A DNA stretch of 10,496 bases from an archaeon (GTDB taxonomy: Archaea > Nanobdellota > Nanobdellia > SCGC-AAA011-G17 > GW2011-AR17), in the NCBI GenBank assembly GCA_023245755.1, contig JAHFJQ010000028.1, positions 1 through 10,496 of the forward strand, given 5' to 3'. The notes beneath the pieces were generated by a model. It was not told the origin of the DNA. It searched no databases and saw only the letters and a program-made list of their open reading frames with translations. This document shows, one piece after another, positions 1 to 7,080 of this stretch. Position 1 is the first letter of the stretch. Every line of letters begins with the position of its first letter. The position numbers and the translations under genes were made by a program.

Positions 1-831
1 TGGCATAAATTTTATAGGCCTTATGTGAAATTAGAAGAACAAGAAGTGACGGTGAAAGAAGGACAAGAACTTCATGTAAAAAGCTTGACTATCTTAGATA
101 AGCAAACGTCTCCCCCTAAGCGATATACTCCTGCGTCTATTATTAAAGAATTAGAGAAAAGAGACCTAGGAACAAAAGCAACACGATCAGAAATTGTGGA
201 AAGTCTTTTTGATAGAAACTATTTGAAAAGAGGTGATTCTATTGAGGTTACTGGGCTTGGACTGACAACCATTGCTGTCTTAGATAAATATTGCCCTGAG
301 ATTATTGATGAAAAACTCACCAGGGACTTTGAAGAAGATATGGAAAAAATCCGTGAAGGAAAAAGTACAGAGAAAGAAACGCTTGCACATGTGGAAAAAC
401 ATTTGACGAAAGTGCTTGCACAATTTAAAGCCAAAGAAAAAGAAATTGGAACAGAACTTGCAGGATCTTACAAGGAAACTATGAAAGCAGAGAGCTTTGT
501 GAGAAAATGTGACTGTGGTGGGGATCTTCAGGTACGTTATACTCCTAAATTTAAGAGCTATTTTATTGCATGTTCAAAATATCCTGAATGTAGAATTACT
601 TTTTCTCTCCCAAGAGGATTCTTAGCAAAACCATCTGGGAAATTTTGTAGTGATTGTCAAGCACCAGAAGTCTTATTGATTAAAAAAGGAAAACGTCCTT
701 GGGCGTTTTGTATTAATCCCAATTGTCCTAAGAAAGAAGAATATAAGCGAAGTATTGCTTCTAAACCTGTGTCTTCTTCTGAAGAACAGAGACCTTCCGT
801 TGAGGATCAGCCTTATACTTCTATGCCTTGA
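1..831 (+). CDS. topA: DNA topoisomerase I (type IA), C-terminal part; 5' end outside window
   Basis: The frame is open from base 1, so this is the last 276 codons of a longer gene. Type IA topoisomerases relax DNA by single-strand passage through a Tyr-linked break; the catalytic Tyr lies upstream of the window. What is visible is the conserved core segment PPKRYTPASIIKELEK followed by LGTKATR (about residues 38-62 of the fragment), typical of the archaeal TopA/Topo III branch. After it come two zinc-ribbon modules: Cys 170, 172, 191 and 197, then Cys 216, 219, 237 and 242. A polar Ser/Glu/Pro-rich tail ends the protein. The 3' end overlaps the convergent radB-like gene by 19 bp. The family call is firm; 'topA' rather than another type IA paralogue is slightly less so. 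Confidence 0.92.
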   Translation, partial: WHKFYRPYVKLEEQEVTVKEGQELHVKSLTILDKQTSPPKRYTPASIIKELEKRDLGTKATRSEIVESLFDRNYLKRGDSIEVTGLGLTTIAVLDKYCPEIIDEKLTRDFEEDMEKIREGKSTEKETLAHVEKHLTKVLAQFKAKEKEIGTELAGSYKETMKAESFVRKCDCGGDLQVRYTPKFKSYFIACSKYPECRITFSLPRGFLAKPSGKFCSDCQAPEVLLIKKGKRPWAFCINPNCPKKEEYKRSIASKPVSSSEEQRPSVEDQPYTSMP

Positions 832-1382
832 CTAGTAATAATAAAAGGAATTTTTATTTGTGTACTTTCAATGAACAGTGCTCTCTTTCCTTTGTTTTCT
901 AATCGGATGGTGTAGGCTGCATATTTTTCTAGCAGTTCTTGTGCAACAGGATGATCTTGTTTTTTGAAGTCTGTGTAGATTTGTGAACTGAGAATGACTG
1001 GAATTTTTAGTTCTTTTAGTTCTGTGAGCATTTTTTTGAAGGATTTGTTAATGAATAGTTTCTTTTCCTCTGTGCTTTTCTTTCTGTAATGCACCGTAAA
1101 GGAGTCAATAATTACTAAAGAAAGATTTTTTGTTGTTTTTAATGTTGATACTGCCTTTGTTTGCTCTGAGTAGCGCTTTGCACGTATGACAATAAGATTA
1201 TCTAACTCTACGAGTGGATTTATTTGTTGTATGCGCTCAATGTTGCATGCATTTTCTGTGTCTATAAAGATGACTTTTCCTGGATTGTTTGCTGCGATTT
1301 GTAAACAGAGTGTACTTTTTCCAGATCCAGGTGGTCCATAGATGAGTGAAAGATCATCAGGGAAGTTGAGAAACTGAAGCAT
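813..1382 (-). CDS. radB: RadB-like RecA/Rad51-superfamily ATPase
   Basis: 189-residue single-domain RecA-fold ATPase. Walker A is GPPGSGKST at residues 16-24. Walker B is LSLVIIDSFTVHYR with Asp93, followed by the VILSSQIYTDF segment (129-139), which matches the conserved 'TNQVY' strand of archaeal RadA/RadB. There is no N-terminal helix-hairpin-helix domain, which separates RadB from RadA. RadB is an archaeal recombination paralogue thought to assist homologous recombination. The protein is shorter than the roughly 220 residues usual for RadB, with only 15 residues before Walker A, so the N-terminal strand region is trimmed. The start is supported by an ATTTAAAG box centred 24 nt upstream, implying a leaderless transcript. 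A KaiC-like or other small RecA-fold ATPase is the main alternative. Confidence 0.8.
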   Translation of the reverse strand: MLQFLNFPDDLSLIYGPPGSGKSTLCLQIAANNPGKVIFIDTENACNIERIQQINPLVELDNLIVIRAKRYSEQTKAVSTLKTTKNLSLVIIDSFTVHYRKKSTEEKKLFINKSFKKMLTELKELKIPVILSSQIYTDFKKQDHPVAQELLEKYAAYTIRLENKGKRALFIESTQIKIPFIITSQGIEV

Positions 1383-1400
1383 AGCTCTTTGGTACTATTT

Positions 1401-1410
1401 TGCTTTAAAT
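1401..1410 (-). promoter_or_regulatory. TATA-like box for the radB-like gene
   Basis: On the minus strand ATTTAAAGCA is centred about 24 nt before the start codon at 1382. This is the expected distance from an archaeal TATA box to a transcription start, so the transcript should be leaderless. There is no Shine-Dalgarno before the ATG. Confidence 0.5.
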
Positions 1411-1451
1411 GGTTTCTTGTCTTTTTTTTGTGGTTTTTTCAACGAAAACTT

Positions 1452-1458
1452 CATAAAT
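1452..1458 (+). promoter_or_regulatory. TATA-like box for the GNAT gene
   Basis: CATAAAT, preceded by the purine-rich CGAAAACT (possible BRE), is centred 25 nt before the ATG at 1480. It decides the start of the acetyltransferase: in-frame ATG 1417 lies upstream of this promoter and would be untranscribed from it. Confidence 0.5.
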
Positions 1459-1479
1459 GATTGCTTTACGTTTTTTCTT

Positions 1480-2007
1480 ATGGCTCAGATTTGTTTTAAA
1501 ACTCCCGACCAGAAAGAGAAAGATTTTGTATTTCGCTTAGCGTATGCAGCTTTTTCCTCCCCCTTATCTTGGAAAACTATAGGTGATTGTGAACGCTCTC
1601 TTGATCCTTGGTTTACTGATCCTGTCTTTCGCCTAGGTTTAGCATATGAGCAAGACCCTGTTGCCTTTTCTTTTCTTCGTTATTGTTCTCCACGTATAGC
1701 AGAAGAGTATGAAATTCTTGGAGGCTCTTTTTTACAATTACAACCGGCTCCTTGTATTGCTTCTCTTGATATGCTTGCAGTTGAAGAAGGCTTTCGCATA
1801 AGGGGCTTTGGTGAAATTTTACTTCGTAGTGTGGTTGAAGATGCACGAAACCAGGGGATTTCTCGTTTGTATGCTCTTTGTTATGGTGCTGCGCAGGGAC
1901 AGTCTTTAGGTTTATTTCTTAAAAATGGTTTTTTAAAAGTTATTGATCATCCTCGTGCATATGTGGATGGTTCTCCTGGAACATTGGTTGTTTGTGATTT
2001 ACTGTAG
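1480..2007 (+). CDS. GNAT-family N-acetyltransferase
   Basis: 175-residue protein of the GCN5-related acetyltransferase fold, which moves an acetyl group from acetyl-CoA to an amine. Visible are a central strand (IASLDMLAVEEGFR) and the acetyl-CoA-binding motif A R-x-x-G-x-G (RIRGFG, residues 106-111) followed by the helix EILLRSVVEDARNQG. The C-terminal segment LGLFLKNGFLKV is the usual GNAT end, where an 'x-F-Y-x-x-x-G-F' element packs on the cofactor. The substrate cannot be read from sequence. ATG 1480 is preferred over the in-frame ATG at 1417 because the promoter lies between them and the extra residues look like translated T-rich spacer. The 3' end overlaps the convergent minus-strand gene by 9 bp. 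Confidence 0.82.
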   Translation: MAQICFKTPDQKEKDFVFRLAYAAFSSPLSWKTIGDCERSLDPWFTDPVFRLGLAYEQDPVAFSFLRYCSPRIAEEYEILGGSFLQLQPAPCIASLDMLAVEEGFRIRGFGEILLRSVVEDARNQGISRLYALCYGAAQGQSLGLFLKNGFLKVIDHPRAYVDGSPGTLVVCDLL

Positions 2008-2379
2008 ATAATATTCTAACCCTTGTAATTCCCTTAGTATTTCTTCTGTTGCAGTGATTACCTTGCTCATCCAAGGTTTTTGTTGTAGAAATCTTAATGG
2101 GCCATCTACACGTTTAAAACCCTTTTTCTTTAGCTGTCTTTCTAGCTCTTGTGTTCTTGTTTCTAATTGTGCAACAAATACTCTTCTTTCTTCGTAGCCT
2201 AAAATCCTTGCTGAACTTATGCATGCTAATTCTCTTTCAGATATAAGTGTTATTCCACTTACTCCTCTGAGCTCTAGTCTCCATGCTAAGCCTTGTGTTT
2301 GTAGTTCTTCTCTGAGAAATGCTGCATACCCTTCTCTTCTTTCTTGTGTATCCAGAATGGGTATGTCTCTATATACCAT
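1999..2379 (-). CDS. Hypothetical protein, charged, with a helical middle segment
   Basis: 126 residues, not recognised. It is Glu/Arg/Leu-rich, with no signal peptide, membrane segment or metal-binding motif. Residues around 64-86 (EERRVFVAQLETRTQELERQ and onward) look like an amphipathic, possibly coiled-coil helix ending in a KKKGFKR basic patch. The reading frame fills the whole space between the GNAT gene and the hydrolase gene with small overlaps or gaps, as the other genes here do, which argues that it is real. It starts 23 bp after the hydrolase stop on the same strand and could share that transcript. It also has its own TATA-like box overlapping the upstream stop codon. Cytoplasmic location is inferred. 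Confidence 0.6.
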   Translation of the reverse strand: MVYRDIPILDTQERREGYAAFLREELQTQGLAWRLELRGVSGITLISERELACISSARILGYEERRVFVAQLETRTQELERQLKKKGFKRVDGPLRFLQQKPWMSKVITATEEILRELQGLEYYLQ

Positions 2380-2401
2380 TCCTGTTTTTGTTTTTCTGCT
2401 C

Positions 2402-2408
2402 TTTAATA
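2402..2408 (-). promoter_or_regulatory. TATA-like box overlapping the upstream stop codon
   Basis: TATTAAA on the minus strand is centred 26 nt before the start at 2379 and includes the TAA stop of the hydrolase gene. The spacing matches the other leaderless promoters in the window, so the 126-residue gene may be transcribed on its own. Confidence 0.35.
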
Positions 2409-3164
2409 CACTTGTGGTTCACTAAGTAGGCTTTCTCCATACGGGTCTATAGCGCACGTCGTTGCAAAGAACTTGTGTGTTCCTAACTGTGTTGTAAATC
2501 GGTGTCTACAGCTCTGACCTTTTATATGAAAGGCTGTTGTCCCTTCTTGTCTTCCATGCTTTACGTAGTCTGCGTGAAAAAATACTGCTCCATTTGTAAT
2601 ATCTTCCCCTTCTTGTTTGAGAACGTCAACTACAACTTTATACACTCTTTCTGCAATATTTTCTGGAATTCTTGCATAGCCTAACCTTACTTCTCCGGAT
2701 TTGTCTTGGAGAGTGGAATCTTTGAATAAACTAGGAAAAAAACTGACCGGATGGAATTGCATGGGTGCTCTTGCAATTGCTTCTAAGCTTGTTCCTGCAC
2801 GTGCAAAGAATTTTGTTCCATGATTTTTATCAAAAAGGTAGCGATTGAGCATGACCTGTGCGACACCTTCCCAGCCTCTTTCTCTTTGTTCTTGTGTTTT
2901 TGCTTTAGGGTCATTTCCTGCTTCCATATATACTACTCTTGTGAGAAGTGCAAGATCTGTGGCCCGTAGTCCATATTCTCTTTGATTATTTAATTCTGCA
3001 GCTTGTTGTTCTATGGTAAGCTTTCTTTCTAATGGCTGCTCACATTCATATTGCTCCTTTAAGGCATTTCTTACAACATCTGTGCTTAAATTTGCCCCTA
3101 GTGGTTGGCTGTATCCTAAAGTGCCAAGAAGGGCACTTAACCCCATTATATTCATCCATTTCAT
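2403..3164 (-). CDS. Secreted SleB/CwlJ-type cell-wall hydrolase
   Basis: 253 residues. The N-terminus (MKWMNIMGLSALLGTLGYSQPLGA) reads as a short signal peptide, so export is likely. From about residue 70 it matches the SleB 'Hydrolase_2' fold: LLTRVVYMEAG with Glu81 at the position of the catalytic glutamate, VAQVMLNRY (102-109), PMQFHPV (134-140, the family's 'QF' element), an AERVYKVVVDVL helix, GAVFFHADY and a closing GTHKFFA (228-234). Bacterial members cleave peptidoglycan glycan strands (lytic transglycosylase or amidase activity), mainly in spore germination and wall remodelling. Archaea have no peptidoglycan, so the likely targets are neighbouring bacteria or a bacterial host; this is inference. 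Four cysteines (42, 219, 237 and the start of the fold excluded) are too few to predict a disulfide pattern. A palindromic TATA box lies 27 nt upstream. Confidence 0.82.
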   Translation of the reverse strand: MKWMNIMGLSALLGTLGYSQPLGANLSTDVVRNALKEQYECEQPLERKLTIEQQAAELNNQREYGLRATDLALLTRVVYMEAGNDPKAKTQEQRERGWEGVAQVMLNRYLFDKNHGTKFFARAGTSLEAIARAPMQFHPVSFFPSLFKDSTLQDKSGEVRLGYARIPENIAERVYKVVVDVLKQEGEDITNGAVFFHADYVKHGRQEGTTAFHIKGQSCRHRFTTQLGTHKFFATTCAIDPYGESLLSEPQVY

Positions 3165-3186
3165 GCGTGCTTTGGTTTATTAAGGG

Positions 3187-3196
3187 TATTTAAATA
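3187..3196 (-). promoter_or_regulatory. Palindromic TATA box upstream of the hydrolase gene
   Basis: TATTTAAATA is a perfect 10-bp palindrome centred 27-28 nt before the hydrolase start at 3164, fitting a leaderless transcript on the minus strand. Being symmetric it could also fire to the right, but no suitable start codon lies at the matching distance there. Confidence 0.5.
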
Positions 3197-3220
3197 GTTT
3201 ACTCATTTTGAACCAAGCCT

Positions 3221-3237
3221 TGTTTCATTTCGAAACA
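3221..3237. promoter_or_regulatory. Inverted repeat, candidate operator
   Basis: TGTTTC-ATTTC-GAAACA is a perfect 6-bp inverted repeat. It lies between the hydrolase promoter and the promoter of the winged-helix gene. The half-site extended as GAAACACT (3232-3239) recurs exactly at 3291-3298 over the winged-helix start codon, so copies flank that gene's TATA box. This is a plausible autoregulatory operator, but unproven. Confidence 0.35.
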
Positions 3238-3252
3238 CTATATGGGGTAAAA

Positions 3253-3262
3253 GTTTATATAT
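3253..3262 (+). promoter_or_regulatory. TATA box for the winged-helix gene
   Basis: GTTTATATAT preceded by GGTAAAA is a classic archaeal BRE/TATA arrangement. It is centred about 31 nt before ATG 3289, giving a leader of only a few bases. It lies inside the longer TTG-started reading of the frame, which argues against that start. Confidence 0.55.
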
Positions 3263-3288
3263 CTCCTCTTCTTCTTAGCTATATCAAA

Positions 3289-3576
3289 ATGAAACACTCT
3301 TCCGAGAATTTGTTTTGTCAATTTTTTGGGTATAGTCCTGAAACGAAGATTATTGAATCGCTTTTGGAATTCCCTACAAGACATTTTACGTTTAATGATA
3401 TTGTAAAAGAAATTAATGTTAATAGGAAAAGAGCCTATGAAATTCTTCATTATCTTCTTGATGAAGGTTTTATTAAAGAAGTAGAGAAAATAAAGAATAT
3501 TCAGTTTTATGCTTTAAATGTTCGAAAGCCAGAAATTAAGTGTTTAGACGCCTTTTTTCATAAGCTTTTGAAATAG
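3289..3576 (+). CDS. Small winged helix-turn-helix transcriptional regulator
   Basis: 95 residues. The N-terminal LFCQFFGYSPETKIIESLLE (about 8-27) is the usual opening of small archaeal winged-helix regulators. It is followed by FTFNDIVKEINVNRKRAYEILHYLLDEGFI (33-62), the helix-turn-helix and wing lead-in, then a beta wing (EVEKIKNIQFYALN). There is no ligand or metal-binding domain. The frame stays open upstream to a TTG at 3208, but the strong TATA box at 3253-3262 and the typical family N-terminus favour ATG 3289. It sits 81 bp upstream of the Cdc48-type gene on the same strand and faces away from the hydrolase gene. The GAAACACT repeats around its promoter suggest control of itself and perhaps of the hydrolase. 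Target genes are inferred from position only. Confidence 0.72.
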   Translation: MKHSSENLFCQFFGYSPETKIIESLLEFPTRHFTFNDIVKEINVNRKRAYEILHYLLDEGFIKEVEKIKNIQFYALNVRKPEIKCLDAFFHKLLK

Positions 3577-3610
3577 ACGTTCTTATGTATAATAAACTTT
3601 AATAATCCTG

Positions 3611-3620
3611 CAATATATAC
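3611..3620 (+). promoter_or_regulatory. TATA-like box for the Cdc48-type gene
   Basis: CAATATATAC is centred about 42 nt before ATG 3658, predicting a leader of roughly 17 nt that includes the SD-like GAGGG at 3649-3653. A weaker box, TTTATTAA (about 3640-3648), would instead give a leaderless start at the in-frame ATG 3673. Confidence 0.4.
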
Positions 3621-3657
3621 TCTTTAGGGTGTAAGAAACCTTTATTAAGAGGGTAGG

Positions 3658-5949
3658 ATGGAAGAAAAGATCATGAATGAAGTCGCTTTGAAAGTTATGG
3701 AGGCACTCCAAGAGGAAGCTTACAAAGGTATTGTTCGTATAGACACGGAAACCATGCGAGAAATAGGTGTACGTGTTGGTGATATTGTTGAAATTGAAGG
3801 TGGAAGACAGACTGTAGGCATTGTTGATAGGGCGTACCCTACAGATATTGGCCAGACTGTTATTCGTATGGATGGAATTTTACGAAGAAATGCTAAAACT
3901 GGTATTGGAGAAATTGTTAAAGTACGTAAGGCACTTGTCAAAGAAGCAAAAAGTGTCAGTATTGCTCCAGCACAGAAAGGTGTTACGATTAAAGTTGATC
4001 CTAATTTGTTTAAAAGGGGGCTCCTTGGAAGAGCAGTGGTCAAAGGAGATATTCTTGCATTAGGTGGAACACGAAGAAGAAGGACTGCAATGTCTGATAA
4101 TCCTTTCTTTGAAGATGTTTTTCAAATGTTTGAAGATGATTTTATGGGGGGCTTTGGAATTGCTGGCCTTCGCTTTGTTGTTGCTGATGGATATCCTAAG
4201 GGTGCAGTTATCATTACAGAAAATACTGAATTAAAATTTAGCTCTAAAGCTGTAGATATTCTTGAAGAAAAAGTTCCTTATATTACCTATGAAGATATTG
4301 GTGGTCTTACTGAAGAAATTAAAAAGGTAAGAGAAATGGTGGAGTTGCCCTTAAAACACCCTGAGCTTTTTGAACGACTAGGAATTGAACCTCCTAAAGG
4401 AATATTGTTACATGGCCCTCCAGGATGTGGAAAGACTCTCTTAGCAAAAGCAGTTGCCAATGAATCTGATGCAAGTTTTCTTTTGATTAATGGTCCAGAA
4501 GTTGTTTCTAAGTTTGTTGGAGAAGCAGAGAAAAAAATACGAGAGAAGTTTGAAGAGGCTGAAAAAAAAGCTCCTTCTATTCTGTTTATTGATGAAATTG
4601 ATGCAATTGCTTCTAAGAGAGAAGACAGTTATGGTGAAGTAGAGAAGAGAATGGTTGCACAACTGTTAGCTACTATGGACGGTATGCAGGAACGAGGAAA
4701 AGTTATTGTTATCGCTGCAACAAATCGACCTAATGCAATAGACCCTGCACTGCGAAGACCAGGAAGATTTGATAGAGAAATTACCATTGGTGTCCCTTCT
4801 AAAGAAGGAAGGCTCAATGTCCTGAAAATTCATACTCGAAATATGCCCTTAAATAAAGATGTTAATTTAAAGCGATGGGCAGATCGAACACATGGGTTCG
4901 TTGGAGCAGATCTTGCTGCACTTTGTAAAGAAGCAGCAATTAGTGTCATACGAAGAATCTTGCCTGATATTAATTTGAAAGAAAATCAGCCTATTTCAAA
5001 AGAAGTCCTTGATAAACTTGTGATTGCCGATTCTGATTTTGAGGAAGCAATGAAAGTTGTTGGTCCATCTGGACTGCGAGAAGTCCTTGTAGAAATTCCT
5101 AATGTTGGGTGGAGTGATATTGGAGGCCTAGAAGAAATGAAAAGAGAACTGAAAGAAGCAGTTGAATGGCCACTGAAATATCCTCATCGTTTTAAAGAAA
5201 TTGGTATTCGTTCTCCTCGTGGAGTTTTGCTTTATGGTCCTCCTGGATGTGGGAAAACTCTCTTAGCAAAAGCTGTTGCACATGAGTCTGAAGCGAATTT
5301 TATTTTAGTGAAGGGACCGGAGCTTTTGAATATGTGGATAGGTGAATCTGAAAAAGGTGTTAGGGAAATCTTTAAGAAAGCAAGACAAGTTGCACCGACG
5401 ATCATTTTCTTTGATGAAATTGATTCTATTGCAGGAAGACGAGGAGCAAATGGGGGCAATAATGTTACGGAACGTTTAGTAAATACTTTGCTTACAGAAA
5501 TGGATGGCCTAGAGTCTCTGAATGATGTTGTTGTTATTGCAGCAACAAATAGGCCTGATATGTTAGATCCTGCATTGTTACGACCGGGAAGATTTGATCG
5601 AATTCTTCTTACTCCGTTACCGGATGATAAAGCACGTTTAGAAGTGTTTAAAATTCATACGAGTACGATGCCTCTTGCAAAGAATGTTAATTTAAAACAT
5701 TTGGCTGAGAAAACTGCAAACTATGTTGGTAGTGATATTGAAGGAGTCTGTAGAGAAGCAGGAATGCTTGCGTTACGAGAAAATATTAAGGCTAGTGAAG
5801 TCACTTTGGATCACTTTGAAAAAGCATTGGATAAAATCAAGGCTTCTGTACGTCCTGAAGACATGAAACGTTACCAAGAAATTGAAGAAGGGTATATACG
5901 TACAGCTCGTGGTGCAGAAATTCATGCACGAACGAATTACTTTGGTTAG
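3658..5949 (+). CDS. cdc48: Cdc48/VCP (p97)-type AAA ATPase
   Basis: 763 residues, full length for the family. It forms a hexameric unfoldase that extracts and unfolds proteins, in archaea thought to feed the proteasome. An N-terminal double-psi-barrel Cdc48 domain (about 5-190) carries a basic RRRR stretch and an acidic/aromatic loop (FFEDVFQMFEDDFMGGFG). D1 has Walker A GPPGCGKT at 253-260 and Walker B with Asp312/Glu313. D2 has Walker A at 527-534 and Walker B with Asp586/Glu587. Both rings have the second-region-of-homology arginines (RRPGRFDR, LRPGRFDR). Pore loops read KFVG (D1) and MWIG (D2). The C-terminus ends NYFG: an HbYX-like proteasome-docking tail, but with Phe in the Tyr place. 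Start 3658 has an SD-like GAGGG 4 nt upstream; ATG 3673 is an alternative that removes five residues. Confidence 0.95.
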   Translation: MEEKIMNEVALKVMEALQEEAYKGIVRIDTETMREIGVRVGDIVEIEGGRQTVGIVDRAYPTDIGQTVIRMDGILRRNAKTGIGEIVKVRKALVKEAKSVSIAPAQKGVTIKVDPNLFKRGLLGRAVVKGDILALGGTRRRRTAMSDNPFFEDVFQMFEDDFMGGFGIAGLRFVVADGYPKGAVIITENTELKFSSKAVDILEEKVPYITYEDIGGLTEEIKKVREMVELPLKHPELFERLGIEPPKGILLHGPPGCGKTLLAKAVANESDASFLLINGPEVVSKFVGEAEKKIREKFEEAEKKAPSILFIDEIDAIASKREDSYGEVEKRMVAQLLATMDGMQERGKVIVIAATNRPNAIDPALRRPGRFDREITIGVPSKEGRLNVLKIHTRNMPLNKDVNLKRWADRTHGFVGADLAALCKEAAISVIRRILPDINLKENQPISKEVLDKLVIADSDFEEAMKVVGPSGLREVLVEIPNVGWSDIGGLEEMKRELKEAVEWPLKYPHRFKEIGIRSPRGVLLYGPPGCGKTLLAKAVAHESEANFILVKGPELLNMWIGESEKGVREIFKKARQVAPTIIFFDEIDSIAGRRGANGGNNVTERLVNTLLTEMDGLESLNDVVVIAATNRPDMLDPALLRPGRFDRILLTPLPDDKARLEVFKIHTSTMPLAKNVNLKHLAEKTANYVGSDIEGVCREAGMLALRENIKASEVTLDHFEKALDKIKASVRPEDMKRYQEIEEGYIRTARGAEIHARTNYFG

Positions 5950-5976
5950 GCTTTTATGATTTCTTATTTAGGTAAT

Positions 5977-6774
5977 CTAACTTAATTCTGTATATGCTTC
6001 ACAATCGGTCCATAGAAACGGGTCGGTTATGGTAAGCTCAAATCTTCTTTCTTGTCCTGAAGGTATACTTTCACCGGTAACATATGTATAGTCTCCATTT
6101 ATCACTGTACCATCTTCCTTTAAGAAATTTACATAAACCTTTACATAATCAACTGTTGCTGTGCCGTTGTTCTTAACAGAACCACTTGCAATTGACCAGT
6201 CATAACTGTTATAATAACAATTTAGATCTGTAATTTCTAAATCCTCATTGCTAGATGGCGTGGAAGATAATAGTGTAATATTCTCTGTATAAATTAAAGG
6301 AACTTGTATTGGTACTCCTAATGCGGATTCATATTCGTAAATTTGGCTAAATATTCCAGTAAATTCAACTAAATCTTCTTCTAAATATCTTTCTGTGCCT
6401 GAATAATAAACAAGTACATTATCATCCCAATACTGGTCTGATTTTTTTGTAACTGCAATTAACATTGTCCAATCTCCTGTAGACCCTAATACTTGAATAA
6501 CTTCTCCCTTATAGTAAACATTTTCTCCAATATATTTTTCACTGTTTCTAAATAATTCTTCATAGGATACCTGTAGGGTCTGTTCAGTTAAGGAGTTATT
6601 ATTTGTTTCTTCTTTAATAGTTATTTCCGAATCCGTTTCTGAATCGTTTATTATTTTTGTATTCTCTTCATTATCTTCCTCACCAAATGAAGCTACAACT
6701 CCTATTGCGAATAGAACCAAAACTGTTGTTAGTATCCAGTGTCTCCTAAACCAAGATTTTTTTGTCTGGAACAT
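5977..6774 (-). CDS. Membrane-anchored extracellular protein, OB-like plus FxLYD-like domains
   Basis: 265 residues from ATG 6774. A basic N-terminus (KKSWFRRH) leads into one membrane segment (about 13-31, WILTTVLVLFAIGVVASF), predicting the rest outside the cell. An acidic, Asn/Thr/Glu-rich linker (about 32-66) follows. Next is a beta-rich segment beginning YEELFRNSEKYIGENVYYKG (about 71-170), which resembles OB-like domains of bacterial lipoproteins. Last comes a C-terminal beta domain (about 172-258), IASGSVKNNGTATVDYVKVY ending SIPSGQERRFELTI, with the look of an FxLYD domain (N-G-x-V hydration and 'vkVyvnF'). There is no lipobox and no catalytic motif; a binding or structural surface role is likely. 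ATG 6792 is in frame but lies only 9 nt from the TATA box, so ATG 6774 is chosen. Confidence 0.68.
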   Translation of the reverse strand: MFQTKKSWFRRHWILTTVLVLFAIGVVASFGEEDNEENTKIINDSETDSEITIKEETNNNSLTEQTLQVSYEELFRNSEKYIGENVYYKGEVIQVLGSTGDWTMLIAVTKKSDQYWDDNVLVYYSGTERYLEEDLVEFTGIFSQIYEYESALGVPIQVPLIYTENITLLSSTPSSNEDLEITDLNCYYNSYDWSIASGSVKNNGTATVDYVKVYVNFLKEDGTVINGDYTYVTGESIPSGQERRFELTITDPFLWTDCEAYTELS

Positions 6775-6794
6775 GCGATGAATAAGTGGCATCG

Positions 6795-6806
6795 AAATAT
6801 ATAAAA
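6795..6806. promoter_or_regulatory. Shared bidirectional TATA box
   Basis: AAATATATAAAA is read as TATATAAA on the plus strand and TTTATATA on the minus strand. Its centre (about 6800.5) is about 26 nt from both ATG 6826 (+) and ATG 6774 (-), the leaderless spacing seen elsewhere in the window. No second TATA-like box exists in the 51 bp between the two start codons. Confidence 0.55.
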
Positions 6807-6825
6807 CTTGCGATTATCTTGTGGC

Positions 6826-7071
6826 ATGCTTCATAGGAAACAGGGACTGGAAATTAAAAGAGAAATTCTTTTCCTTCTTAAAGATAAGAGGCTTTCTTTA
6901 CGTGCTCTTGAAACAAAAATAATAAAGAATAATAACACTATTAAAACCCATTGTGAAGAACTGGAGTTTTTTGGGATCATACGTCTTGTTAAGCATACTA
7001 AAAATGAGCTTAATGGTAGGCCTTATGTTACGGCTGAGCTTACGGAACAGGGTAAAAAGATTAAAAGCTAA
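6826..7071 (+). CDS. Small winged helix-turn-helix protein
   Basis: 81 residues. Helices IKREILFLLKDK (about 10-21), LSLRALETKI and NNTIKTHCEELEFFGII (about 23-57) form a winged-helix core. A wing follows (RLVKHTKNELNGRPYVTAEL) and a short C-terminal helix (TEQGKKIKS). This is the ArsR/MarR-like minimal form common in archaea, with no effector domain. A TTG at 6808 would add six residues but lies only about 8 nt after the TATA box; ATG 6826 sits at the leaderless distance. It diverges from the membrane-protein gene, which makes that gene a natural candidate target. It ends 39 bp before polB, which has its own promoter. Confidence 0.7.
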   Translation: MLHRKQGLEIKREILFLLKDKRLSLRALETKIIKNNNTIKTHCEELEFFGIIRLVKHTKNELNGRPYVTAELTEQGKKIKS

Positions 7072-7080
7072 AGAGAATAG

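Noticed and set aside
1423..1439. T-rich run between radB and the GNAT gene as a terminator
   Set aside because: Both flanking genes read away from it, so no transcript needs to end there.
1417..1479. Longer GNAT protein from ATG 1417
   Set aside because: It lies upstream of the predicted promoter, and the extra residues are Phe-rich translation of a T-rich spacer.
2219..2425. Plus-strand 68-residue frame
   Set aside because: It is a Ser/Leu-rich antisense shadow of the 126-residue gene with no promoter of its own.
3208..3288. N-terminal extension of the winged-helix gene from TTG 3208
   Set aside because: It contains the TATA box at 3253-3262 and an inverted repeat, and the family N-terminus starts at ATG 3289.
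3720..4063. Antisense and alternate-frame ORFs inside the Cdc48-type gene
   Set aside because: They fall within a strongly conserved coding sequence and show low-complexity, shadow-type composition.
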